Shown here one piece after another: positions 29,601 to 43,170 of a stretch of 64,000 nt of DNA (its first letter is position 1; each line of letters starts with the position of its first letter). The stretch is from Hemileia vastatrix (Eukaryota > Basidiomycota > Pucciniomycetes > Pucciniales > Zaghouaniaceae). The DNA lies in assembly GCA_030280995.1 (NCBI GenBank), contig JASXTE010000015.1, positions 28,994,270 through 29,058,269 on the forward strand. Direction: 5' to 3'. The translations under genes were made by a program, and so were the position numbers. The notes below the pieces were generated by a model that saw nothing but the letters and a program-made list of their open reading frames with translations, had not been told where the DNA came from and made no database searches.

Positions 29601-32600
29601 TACAGTTTTTGAAATTAAATTTTACAAACATAAAAAAAGGAAAAAAAATTCATCACAAAAACCACATTGTAAAAAAGACTATTTGTACTAGGATTATGCT
29701 TCTATTCTATTGACTTGTGTTCAAATGAAAATGTGTTATTTAAAAATTATGATGACCTCTTAATCTTCCCAACAATCATCTAAGGATCTGTTTTGAATAT
29801 ATAAATTTTCAACAAAAACAACAAAATCCTTATGATGTATTTGGTTCTCAATGAATTTTTTTAGTTTGATGATATACTTCCAAATTTCAATTATTCCATG
29901 TTCTCCTTGATGGAAATTTTGATATCATATATTAGAGATTTCCAAATCATTCTTTTTCAATTTTGTCAACTGACATACTCTTCTCTGATAGGTATTGTTT
30001 GATAATTTCTTTGATTTATAATGATTATCATCTCCATTTTCTTATTTACTGTAATTTTATATTGAATATTTTCACCATCTGGACTTTCAAAATCTGGAAA
30101 AGTCTTTTTTGTGATGTTTGGGCCTGTTTGATGATGTCTAATGAGGCATCTGTATATTTATTATTTGTTTTTGTTGTTTCCTGGACTGAATATCAAACTA
30201 CTGGGTATGTACCTACCACCATTAGATACTCCTGGCTTTTCTCTACATTTTATGTCTTGATGAAAATTTTGGTATTCTAATTTTTAAGGGCTCTTTTGGT
30301 CATTTTTCATGCTTCACTATAACCGTTTTTTTTTTGGTTTTTTGTATTTTGTGGGCTAGGATTAAGCATTAGTGTCATCTACTTAGTGCCATTTTGATAA
30401 GCCTCATTTGGATCTATATTTTATGTCTTGATGGTTTTTTAGCTTATTTAAATGACAACTTGATAATTGAATATTAATTTTTACCCTAAAATGCATGATG
30501 CATAATACATATGAACTACCTATCAAACATTAAAGCTATGTGAATACATATGATTGATGAAGTTTGATCATTTTTATGTGCATCATGAATATTCACTATG
30601 GTTTAAATACTATTTCAATGCAAAATGCATAAAGTAGCTAAATGCATCATACACATTTAATTTAAATCCATAATATTTCCTCATTTTGGAAGTCATCATA
30701 TATATTCATATGAATTAAAAGAATAAATATTGAATTTTATAGTAAAATTCATAATGCATAATGCATAATACATTTTTAATATGAATATTAAGTGCATACA
30801 TATGCCTAATCAAGTTTGAAATTTTGTTTTATGTGCATAATTTACAGGTGCTGAATGATAAATATGATGTGTATATAAAAATGTTGGTTCTTATTGGTAC
30901 CCACCCAAATAGTCAACTTGGTCAAGACACCATTACCAAGAAACAAAAAACACAAGGACAGGCGTTCAAGCCACACAAAGGAAGATATTTCATAGAAAAA
31001 CGCTGGCTTGTCTCCTTAAGAGATTGAACAAGAAGGCCAGTGGTTTACAAAACCACCTGGCACATTAACACTCCTGCAACAAAGGAGTAGAAAATAAAAA
31101 TTAAGTAAAATAAAATTAATACATATAAATATAAAAAAGAAAAACATTAATGTGGTTCCCACTGCACTATAAAACAGGGGGGGCTTGTATGCAAATCTGA
31201 AGTGTCTACTGAATCAGAAAAATTCAGTAGGTTCTAGGAGTTGCATGCAAGTTCCCTCTATTTTTTAATACAGTTTTTGAAATTAAATTTTACAAACATA
31301 AAAAAAGGAAAAAAAATTCATCACAAAAACCACATTGTAAAAAAGACTATTTGTACTAGGATTATGCTTCTATTCTATTGACTTGTGTTCAAATGAAAAT
31401 GTGTTATTTAAAAATTATGATGACCTCTTAATCTTCCCAACAATCATCTAAGGATCTGTTTTGAATATATAAATTTTCAACAAAAACAACAAAATCCTTA
31501 TGATGTATTTGGTTCTCAATGAATTTTTTTAGTTTGATGATATACTTCCAAATTTCAATTATTCCATGTTCTCCTTGATGGAAATTTTTATATCATATAT
31601 TAGAGATTCCCAAATCATTCTTTTTCAATTTTGTCAACTGACATACTCTTCTCTCATAGGTATTGTTTGATAATTTCTTTGATTTATAATGATTATCATC
31701 TCCATTTTCTTATTTACTGTAATTTTATATTGAATATTTTCACCATCTGGACTATCAAAATCTGGAAAAGTCTTTTTTGTGATGTTTGGGCCTGTTTGAT
31801 GATGTCTAATGAGGCATCTGTATATTTATTATTTGTTTTTGTTGTTTCCTGGACTGAATATCAAACTACTGGGTATGTACCTACCACCATTAGATACTCC
31901 TGGCTTTTCTCTACATTTTATGTCTTGATGAAAATTTTGGTATTCTAATTTTTAAGGGCTCTTTTGGTCATTTTTCATGCTTCACTATAACCGTTTTTTT
32001 TTTGGTTTTTTGTATTTTGTGGGCTAGGATTAAGCATTAGTGTCATCTACTTAGTGCCATTTTGATAAGCCTCATTTGGATCTATATTTTATGTCTTGAT
32101 GGTTTTTTAGCTTATTTAAATGACAACTTGATAATTGAATATTAATTTTTACCCTAAAATGCATGATGCATAATACATATGAACTACCTATCAAACATTA
32201 AAGCTATGTGAATACATATGATTGATGAAGTTTGATCATTTTTATGTGCATCATGAATATTCACTATGGTTTAAATACTATTTCAATGCAAAATGCATAA
32301 AGTAGCTAAATGCATCATACACATTTAATTTAAATCCATAATATTTCCTCATTTTGGAAGTCATCATATATATTCATATGAATTAAAAGAATAAATATTG
32401 AATTTTATAGTAAAATTCATAATGCATAATGCATAATACATTTTTAATATGAATATTAAGTGCATACATATGCCTAATCAAGTTTGAAATTTTGTTTTAT
32501 GTGCATAATTTACAGGTGCTGAATGATAAATATGATGTGTATATAAAAATGTTGGTTCTTATTGGTACCCACCCAAATAGTCAACTTGGTCAAGACACCA

Positions 32601-33298
32601 TGACCAAGAAACAAAAAACACAAGGACAGGCGTTCAAGCCACACAAAGGAAGATATTTCATAGAAAAACGCTGGCTTGTCTCCTTAAGAGATTGAACAAG
32701 AAGGCCAGTGGTTTACAAAACCACCTGGCACATTAACACTCCTGCAACAAAGGAGTAGAAAATAAAAATTAAGTAAAATAAAATTAATACATATAAATAT
32801 AAAAAAGAAAAACATTAATGTGGTTCCCACTGCACTATAAAACAGGGGGGGCTTGTATGCAAATCTGAAGTGTCTACTGAATCAGAAAAATTCAGTAGGT
32901 TCTAGGAGTTGCATGCAAGTTCCCTCTATTTTTTAATACAGTTTTTGAAATTAAATTTTACAAACATAAAAAAAGGAAAAAAAATTCATCACAAAAACCA
33001 CATTGTAAAAAAGACTATTTGTACTAGGATTATGCTTCTATTCTATTGACTTGTGTTCAAATGAAAATGTGTTATTTAAAAATTATGATGACCTCTTAAT
33101 CTTCCCAACAATCATCTAAGGATCTGTTTTGAATATATAAATTTTCAACAAAAACAACAAAATCCTTATGATGTATTTGGTTCTCAATGAATTTTTTTAG
33201 TTTGATGATATACTTCCAAATTTCAATTATTCCATGTTCTCCTTGATGGAAATTTTGATATCATATATTAGAGATTTCCAAATCATTCTTTTTCAATT
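26628..33298 (+). repeat. Higher-order repeat block A (4 monomers)
   Basis: Four consecutive monomers share an ordered set of rare variants with the block that starts 10,007 bp further on. These are CATGATCTCC just before the start, a T8 run, a TTTTTAAAT at about 27924, the CACCATTACC variant in the second and third monomers, and GGACTATCAAAA in the fourth. The order of variants is identical in the two blocks, which shows block duplication rather than independent mutation. Confidence 0.8.
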
Positions 33299-36200
33299 TT
33301 GTCAACTGACATACTCTTCTCTGATAGGTATTGTTTGATAATTTCTTTGATTTATAATGATTATCATCTCCATTTTCTTATTTACTGTAATTTTATATTG
33401 AATATTTTCACCATCTGGACTTTCAAAATCTGGAAAAGTCTTTTTTGTGATGTTTGGGCCTGTTTGATGATGTCTAATGAGGCATCTGTATATTTATTAT
33501 TTGTTTTTGTTGTTTCCTGGACTGAATATCAAACTACTGGGTATGTACCTACCACCATTAGATACTCCTGGCTTTTCTCTACATTTTATGTCTTGATGAA
33601 AATTTTGGTATTCTAATTTTTAAGGGCTCTTTTGGTCATTTTTCATGCTTCACTATAACCGTTTTTTTTTTGGTTTTTTGTATTTTGTGGGCTAGGATTA
33701 AGCATTAGTGTCATCTACTTAGTGCCATTTTGATAAGCCTCATTTGGATCTATATTTTATGTCTTGATGGTTTTTTAGCTTATTTAAATGACAACTTGAT
33801 AATTGAATATTAATTTTTACCCTAAAATGCATGATGCATAATACATATGAACTACCTATCAAACATTAAAGCTATGTGAATACATATGATTGATGAAGTT
33901 TGATCATTTTTATGTGCATCATGAATATTCACTATGGTTTAAATACTATTTCAATGCAAAATGCATAAAGTAGCTAAATGCATCATACACATTTAATTTA
34001 AATCCATAATATTTCCTCATTTTGGAAGTCATCATATATATTCATATGAATTAAAAGAATAAATATTGAATTTTATAGTAAAATTCATAATGCATAATGC
34101 ATAATACATTTTTAATATGAATATTAAGTGCATACATATGCCTAATCAAGTTTGAAATTTTGTTTTATGTGCATAATTTACAGGTGCTGAATGATAAATA
34201 TGATGTGTATATAAAAATGTTGGTTCTTATTGGTACCCACCCAAATAGTCAACTTGGTCAAGACACCATTACCAAGAAACAAAAAACACAAGGACAGGCG
34301 TTCAAGCCACACAAAGGAAGATATTTCATAGAAAAACGCTGGCTTGTCTCCTTAAGAGATTGAACAAGAAGGCCAGTGGTTTACAAAACCACCTGGCACA
34401 TTAACACTCCTGCAACAAAGGAGTAGAAAATAAAAATTAAGTAAAATAAAATTAATACATATAAATATAAAAAAGAAAAACATTAATGTGGTTCCCACTG
34501 CACTATAAAACAGGGGGGGCTTGTATGCAAATCTGAAGTGTCTACTGAATCAGAAAAATTCAGTAGGTTCTAGGAGTTGCATGCAAGTTCCCTCTATTTT
34601 TTAATACAGTTTTTGAAATTAAATTTTACAAACATAAAAAAAGGAAAAAAAATTCATCACAAAAACCACATTGTAAAAAAGACTATTTGTACTAGGATTA
34701 TGCTTCTATTCTATTGACTTGTGTTCAAATGAAAATGTGTTATTTAAAAATTATGATGACCTCTTAATCTTCCCAACAATCATCTAAGGATCTGTTTTGA
34801 ATATATAAATTTTCAACAAAAACAACAAAATCCTTATGATGTATTTGGTTCTCAATGAATTTTTTTAGTTTGATGATATACTTCCAAATTTCAATTATTC
34901 CATGTTCTCCTTGATGGAAATTTTTATATCATATATTAGAGATTCCCAAATCATTCTTTTTCAATTTTGTCAACTGACATACTCTTCTCTCATAGGTATT
35001 GTTTGATAATTTCTTTGATTTATAATGATTATCATCTCCATTTTCTTATTTACTGTAATTTTATATTGAATATTTTCACCATCTGGACTATCAAAATCTG
35101 GAAAAGTCTTTTTTGTGATGTTTGGGCCTGTTTGATGATGTCTAATGAGGCATCTGTATATTTATTATTTGTTTTTGTTGTTTCCTGGACTGAATATCAA
35201 ACTACTGGGTATGTACCTACCACCATTAGATACTCCTGGCTTTTCTCTACATTTTATGTCTTGATGAAAATTTTGGTATTCTAATTTTTAAGGGCTCTTT
35301 TGGTCATTTTTCATGCTTCACTATAACCGTTTTTTTTTTGGTTTTTTGTATTTTGTGGGCTAGGATTAAGCATTAGTGTCATCTACTTAGTGCCATTTTG
35401 ATAAGCCTCATTTGGATCTATATTTTATGTCTTGATGGTTTTTTAGCTTATTTAAATGACAACTTGATAATTGAATATTAATTTTTACCCTAAAATGCAT
35501 GATGCATAATACATATGAACTACCTATCAAACATTAAAGCTATGTGAATACATATGATTGATGAAGTTTGATCATTTTTATGTGCATCATGAATATTCAC
35601 TATGGTTTAAATACTATTTCAATGCAAAATGCATAAAGTAGCTAAATGCATCATACACATTTAATTTAAATCCATAATATTTCCTCATTTTGGAAGTCAT
35701 CATATATATTCATATGAATTAAAAGAATAAATATTGAATTTTATAGTAAAATTCATAATGCATAATGCATAATACATTTTTAATATGAATATTAAGTGCA
35801 TACATATGCCTAATCAAGTTTGAAATTTTGTTTTATGTGCATAATTTACAGGTGCTGAATGATAAATATGATGTGTATATAAAAATGTTGGTTCTTATTG
35901 GTACCCACCCAAATAGTCAACTTGGTCAAGACACCATGACCAAGAAACAAAAAACACAAGGACAGGCGTTCAAGCCACACAAAGGAAGATATTTCATAGA
36001 AAAACGCTGGCTTGTCTCCTTAAGAGATTGAACAAGAAGGCCAGTGGTTTACAAAACCACCTGGCACATTAACACTCCTGCAACAAAGGAGTAGAAAATA
36101 AAAATTAAGTAAAATAAAATTAATACATATAAATATAAAAAAGAAAAACATTAATGTGGTTCCCACTGCACTATAAAACAGGGGGGGCTTGTATGCAAAT

Positions 36201-36634
36201 CTGAAGTGTCTACTGAATCAGAAAAATTCAGTAGGTTCTAGGAGTTGCATGCAAGTTCCCTCTATTTTTTAATACAGTTTTTGAAATTAAATTTTACAAA
36301 CATAAAAAAAGGAAAAAAAATTCATCACAAAAACCACATTGTAAAAAAGACTATTTGTACTAGGATTATGCTTCTATTCTATTGACTTGTGTTCAAATGA
36401 AAATGTGTTATTTAAAAATTATGATGACCTCTTAATCTTCCCAACAATCATCTAAGGATCTGTTTTGAATATATAAATTTTCAACAAAAACAACAAAATC
36501 CTTATGATGTATTTGGTTCTCAATGAATTTTTTTAGTTTGATGATATACTTCCAAATTTCAATTATTCCATGATCTCCTTGATGGAAATTTTTATATCAT
36601 ATATTAGAGATTTCCAAATCATTCTTTTTCAATT
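33299..36634 (+). repeat. Two-monomer duplication of 29963-33298
   Basis: This pair repeats the preceding pair with an offset of 3,336 bp. The first member has GAAATTTTGATATC just before it, CTCTGATAGG at its start and CACCATTACC. The second has CTCTCATAGG and GGACTATCAAAA. It separates blocks A and B of the higher-order repeat. Confidence 0.75.
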
Positions 36635-39600
36635 TTGTCAACTGACATACTCTTCTCTGATAGGTATTGTTTGATAATTTCTTTGATTTATAATGATTAT
36701 CATCTCCATTTTCTTATTTACTGTAATTTTATATTGAATATTTTCACCATCTGGACTTTCAAAATCTGGAAAAGTCTTTTTTGTGATGTTTGGGCCTGTT
36801 TGATGATGTCTAATGAGGCATCTGTATATTTATTATTTGTTTTTGTTGTTTCCTGGACTGAATATCAAACTACTGGGTATGTACCTACCACCATTAGATA
36901 CTCCTGGCTTTTCTCTACATTTTATGTCTTGATGAAAATTTTGGTATTCTAATTTTTAAGGGCTCTTTTGGTCATTTTTCATGCTTCACTATAACCGTTT
37001 TTTTTTGGTTTTTTGTATTTTGTGGGCTAGGATTAAGCATTAGTGTCATCTACTTAGTGCCATTTTGATAAGCCTCATTTGGATCTATATTTTATGTCTT
37101 GATGGTTTTTTAGCTTATTTAAATGACAACTTGATAATTGAATATTAATTTTTACCCTAAAATGCATGATGCATAATACATATGAACTACCTATCAAACA
37201 TTAAAGCTATGTGAATACATATGATTGATGAAGTTTGATCATTTTTATGTGCATCATGAATATTCACTATGGTTTAAATACTATTTCAATGCAAAATGCA
37301 TAAAGTAGCTAAATGCATCATACACATTTAATTTAAATCCATAATATTTCCTCATTTTGGAAGTCATCATATATATTCATATGAATTAAAAGAATAAATA
37401 TTGAATTTTATAGTAAAATTCATAATGCATAATGCATAATACATTTTTAATATGAATATTAAGTGCATACATATGCCTAATCAAGTTTGAAATTTTGTTT
37501 TATGTGCATAATTTACAGGTGCTGAATGATAAATATGATGTGTATATAAAAATGTTGGTTCTTATTGGTACCCACCCAAATAGTCAACTTGGTCAAGACA
37601 CCATGACCAAGAAACAAAAAACACAAGGACAGGCGTTCAAGCCACACAAAGGAAGATATTTCATAGAAAAACGCTGGCTTGTCTCCTTAAGAGATTGAAC
37701 AAGAAGGCCAGTGGTTTACAAAACCACCTGGCACATTAACACTCCTGCAACAAAGGAGTAGAAAATAAAAATTAAGTAAAATAAAATTAATACATATAAA
37801 TATAAAAAAGAAAAACATTAATGTGGTTCCCACTGCACTATAAAACAGGGGGGGCTTGTATGCAAATCTGAAGTGTCTACTGAATCAGAAAAATTCAGTA
37901 GGTTCTAGGAGTTGCATGCAAGTTCCCTCTGTTTTTAAATACAGTTTTTGAAATTAAATTTTACAAACATAAAAAAAGGAAAAAAAATTCATCACAAAAA
38001 CCACATTGTAAAAAAGACTATTTGTACTAGGATTATGCTTCTATTCTATTGACTTGTGTTCAAATGAAAATGTGTTATTTAAAAATTATGATGACCTCTT
38101 AATCTTCCCAACAATCATCTAAGGATCTGTTTTGAATATATAAATTTTCAACAAAAACAACAAAATCCTTATGATGTATTTGGTTCTCAATGAATTTTTT
38201 TAGTTTGATGATATACTTCCAAATTTCAATTATTCCATGTTCTCCTTGATGGAAATTTTTATATCATATATTAGAGATTCCCAAATCATTCTTTTTCAAT
38301 TTTGTCAACTGACATACTCTTCTCTCATAGGTATTGTTTGATAATTTCTTTGATTTATAATGATTATCATCTCCATTTTCTTATTTACTGTAATTTTATA
38401 TTGAATATTTTCACCATCTGGACTTTCAAAATCTGGAAAAGTCTTTTTTGTGATGTTTGGGCCTGTTTGATGATGTCTAATGAGGCATCTGTATATTTAT
38501 TATTTGTTTTTGTTGTTTCCTGGACTGAATATCAAACTACTGGGTATGTACCTACCACCATTAGATACTCCTGGCTTTTCTCTACATTTTATGTCTTGAT
38601 GAAAATTTTGGTATTCTAATTTTTAAGGGCTCTTTTGGTCATTTTTCATGCTTCACTATAACCGTTTTTTTTTTGGTTTTTTGTATTTTGTGGGCTAGGA
38701 TTAAGCATTAGTGTCATCTACTTAGTGCCATTTTGATAAGCCTCATTTGGATCTATATTTTATGTCTTGATGGTTTTTTAGCTTATTTAAATGACAACTT
38801 GATAATTGAATATTAATTTTTACCCTAAAATGCATGATGCATAATACATATGAACTACCTATCAAACATTAAAGCTATGTGAATACATATGATTGATGAA
38901 GTTTGATCATTTTTATGTGCATCATGAATATTCACTATGGTTTAAATACTATTTCAATGCAAAATGCATAAAGTAGCTAAATGCATCATACACATTTAAT
39001 TTAAATCCATAATATTTCCTCATTTTGGAAGTCATCATATATATTCATATGAATTAAAAGAATAAATATTGAATTTTATAGTAAAATTCATAATGCATAA
39101 TGCATAATACATTTTTAATATGAATATTAAGTGCATACATATGCCTAATCAAGTTTGAAATTTTGTTTTATGTGCATAATTTACAGGTGCTGAATGATAA
39201 ATATGATGTGTATATAAAAATGTTGGTTCTTATTGGTACCCACCCAAATAGTCAACTTGGTCAAGACACCATTACCAAGAAACAAAAAACACAAGGACAG
39301 GCGTTCAAGCCACACAAAGGAAGATATTTCATAGAAAAACGCTGGCTTGTCTCCTTAAGAGATTGAACAAGAAGGCCAGTGGTTTACAAAACCACCTGGC
39401 ACATTAACACTCCTGCAACAAAGGAGTAGAAAATAAAAATTAAGTAAAATAAAATTAATACATATAAATATAAAAAAGAAAAACATTAATGTGGTTCCCA
39501 CTGCACTATAAAACAGGGGGGGCTTGTATGCAAATCTGAAGTGTCTACTGAATCAGAAAAATTCAGTAGGTTCTAGGAGTTGCATGCAAGTTCCCTCTAT

Positions 39601-42600
39601 TTTTTAATACAGTTTTTGAAATTAAATTTTACAAACATAAAAAAAGGAAAAAAAATTCATCACAAAAACCACATTGTAAAAAAGACTATTTGTACTAGGA
39701 TTATGCTTCTATTCTATTGACTTGTGTTCAAATGAAAATGTGTTATTTAAAAATTATGATGACCTCTTAATCTTCCCAACAATCATCTAAGGATCTGTTT
39801 TGAATATATAAATTTTCAACAAAAACAACAAAATCCTTATGATGTATTTGGTTCTCAATGAATTTTTTTAGTTTGATGATATACTTCCAAATTTCAATTA
39901 TTCCATGTTCTCCTTGATGGAAATTTTGATATCATATATTAGAGATTTCCAAATCATTCTTTTTCAATTTTGTCAACTGACATACTCTTCTCTGATAGGT
40001 ATTGTTTGATAATTTCTTTGATTTATAATGATTATCATCTCCATTTTCTTATTTACTGTAATTTTATATTGAATATTTTCACCATCTGGACTTTCAAAAT
40101 CTGGAAAAGTCTTTTTTGTGATGTTTGGGCCTGTTTGATGATGTCTAATGAGGCATCTGTATATTTATTATTTGTTTTTGTTGTTTCCTGGACTGAATAT
40201 CAAACTACTGGGTATGTACCTACCACCATTAGATACTCCTGGCTTTTCTCTACATTTTATGTCTTGATGAAAATTTTGGTATTCTAATTTTTAAGGGCTC
40301 TTTTGGTCATTTTTCATGCTTCACTATAACCGTTTTTTTTTTGGTTTTTTGTATTTTGTGGGCTAGGATTAAGCATTAGTGTCATCTACTTAGTGCCATT
40401 TTGATAAGCCTCATTTGGATCTATATTTTATGTCTTGATGGTTTTTTAGCTTATTTAAATGACAACTTGATAATTGAATATTAATTTTTACCCTAAAATG
40501 CATGATGCATAATACATATGAACTACCTATCAAACATTAAAGCTATGTGAATACATATGATTGATGAAGTTTGATCATTTTTATGTGCATCATGAATATT
40601 CACTATGGTTTAAATACTATTTCAATGCAAAATGCATAAAGTAGCTAAATGCATCATACACATTTAATTTAAATCCATAATATTTCCTCATTTTGGAAGT
40701 CATCATATATATTCATATGAATTAAAAGAATAAATATTGAATTTTATAGTAAAATTCATAATGCATAATGCATAATACATTTTTAATATGAATATTAAGT
40801 GCATACATATGCCTAATCAAGTTTGAAATTTTGTTTTATGTGCATAATTTACAGGTGCTGAATGATAAATATGATGTGTATATAAAAATGTTGGTTCTTA
40901 TTGGTACCCACCCAAATAGTCAACTTGGTCAAGACACCATTACCAAGAAACAAAAAACACAAGGACAGGCGTTCAAGCCACACAAAGGAAGATATTTCAT
41001 AGAAAAACGCTGGCTTGTCTCCTTAAGAGATTGAACAAGAAGGCCAGTGGTTTACAAAACCACCTGGCACATTAACACTCCTGCAACAAAGGAGTAGAAA
41101 ATAAAAATTAAGTAAAATAAAATTAATACATATAAATATAAAAAAGAAAAACATTAATGTGGTTCCCACTGCACTATAAAACAGGGGGGGCTTGTATGCA
41201 AATCTGAAGTGTCTACTGAATCAGAAAAATTCAGTAGGTTCTAGGAGTTGCATGCAAGTTCCCTCTATTTTTTAATACAGTTTTTGAAATTAAATTTTAC
41301 AAACATAAAAAAAGGAAAAAAAATTCATCACAAAAACCACATTGTAAAAAAGACTATTTGTACTAGGATTATGCTTCTATTCTATTGACTTGTGTTCAAA
41401 TGAAAATGTGTTATTTAAAAATTATGATGACCTCTTAATCTTCCCAACAATCATCTAAGGATCTGTTTTGAATATATAAATTTTCAACAAAAACAACAAA
41501 ATCCTTATGATGTATTTGGTTCTCAATGAATTTTTTTAGTTTGATGATATACTTCCAAATTTCAATTATTCCATGTTCTCCTTGATGGAAATTTTTATAT
41601 CATATATTAGAGATTCCCAAATCATTCTTTTTCAATTTTGTCAACTGACATACTCTTCTCTCATAGGTATTGTTTGATAATTTCTTTGATTTATAATGAT
41701 TATCATCTCCATTTTCTTATTTACTGTAATTTTATATTGAATATTTTCACCATCTGGACTATCAAAATCTGGAAAAGTCTTTTTTGTGATGTTTGGGCCT
41801 GTTTGATGATGTCTAATGAGGCATCTGTATATTTATTATTTGTTTTTGTTGTTTCCTGGACTGAATATCAAACTACTGGGTATGTACCTACCACCATTAG
41901 ATACTCCTGGCTTTTCTCTACATTTTATGTCTTGATGAAAATTTTGGTATTCTAATTTTTAAGGGCTCTTTTGGTCATTTTTCATGCTTCACTATAACCG
42001 TTTTTTTTTTGGTTTTTTGTATTTTGTGGGCTAGGATTAAGCATTAGTGTCATCTACTTAGTGCCATTTTGATAAGCCTCATTTGGATCTATATTTTATG
42101 TCTTGATGGTTTTTTAGCTTATTTAAATGACAACTTGATAATTGAATATTAATTTTTACCCTAAAATGCATGATGCATAATACATATGAACTACCTATCA
42201 AACATTAAAGCTATGTGAATACATATGATTGATGAAGTTTGATCATTTTTATGTGCATCATGAATATTCACTATGGTTTAAATACTATTTCAATGCAAAA
42301 TGCATAAAGTAGCTAAATGCATCATACACATTTAATTTAAATCCATAATATTTCCTCATTTTGGAAGTCATCATATATATTCATATGAATTAAAAGAATA
42401 AATATTGAATTTTATAGTAAAATTCATAATGCATAATGCATAATACATTTTTAATGTGAATATTAAGTGCATACATATGCCTAATCAAGTTTGAAATTTT
42501 GTTTTATGTGCATAATTTACAGGTGCTGAATGATAAATATGATGTGTATATAAAAATGTTGGTTCTTATTGGTACCCACCCAAATAGTCAACTTGGTCAA

Positions 42601-43167
42601 GACACCATGACCAAGAAACAAAAAACACAAGGACAGGCGTTCAAGCCACACAAAGGAAGATATTTCATAGAAAAACGCTGGCTTGTCTCCTTAAGAGATT
42701 GAACAAGAAGGCCAGTGGTTTACAAAACCACCTGGCACATTAACACTCCTGCAACAAAGGAGTAGAAAATAAAAATTAAGTAAAATAAAATTAATACATA
42801 TAAATATAAAAAAGAAAAACATTAATGTGGTTCCCACTGCACTATAAAACAGGGGGGGCTTGTATGCAAATCTGAAGTGTCTACTGAATCAGAAAAATTC
42901 AGTAGGTTCTAGGAGTTGCATGCAAGTTCCCTCTGTTTTTTAATACAGTTTTTGAAATTAAATTTTACAAACATAAAAAAAGGAAAAAAAATTCATCACA
43001 AAAACCACATTGTAAAAAAGACTATTTGTACTAGGATTATGCTTCTATTCTATTGACTTGTGTTCAAATGAAAATGTGTTATTTAAAAATTATGATGACC
43101 TCTTAATCTTCCCAACAATCATCTAAGGATCTGTTTTGAATATATAAATTTTCAACAAAAACAACAA
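36635..43167 (+). repeat. Higher-order repeat block B (4 monomers, last truncated)
   Basis: This is the second copy of the 4-monomer block at 26628, offset by 10,007 bp, with the same ordered private variants. Its last monomer is cut by the deletion at about 43167. One new variant (TTTTTAATGTGAAT at about 42453) appears only here. Confidence 0.78.
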
Positions 43168-43170
43168 TAT
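43160..43170. other. Internal deletion junction in the satellite
   Basis: The monomer phase jumps from ACAAAAACAACAA directly to TATTGAATTTTATAG. About 903 bp of a monomer are missing, which leaves a 765-bp step between neighbouring marker sites (42499 to 43264). One or two A bases are shared at the joint, consistent with end-joining or with slippage at an A-rich site. Confidence 0.85.
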
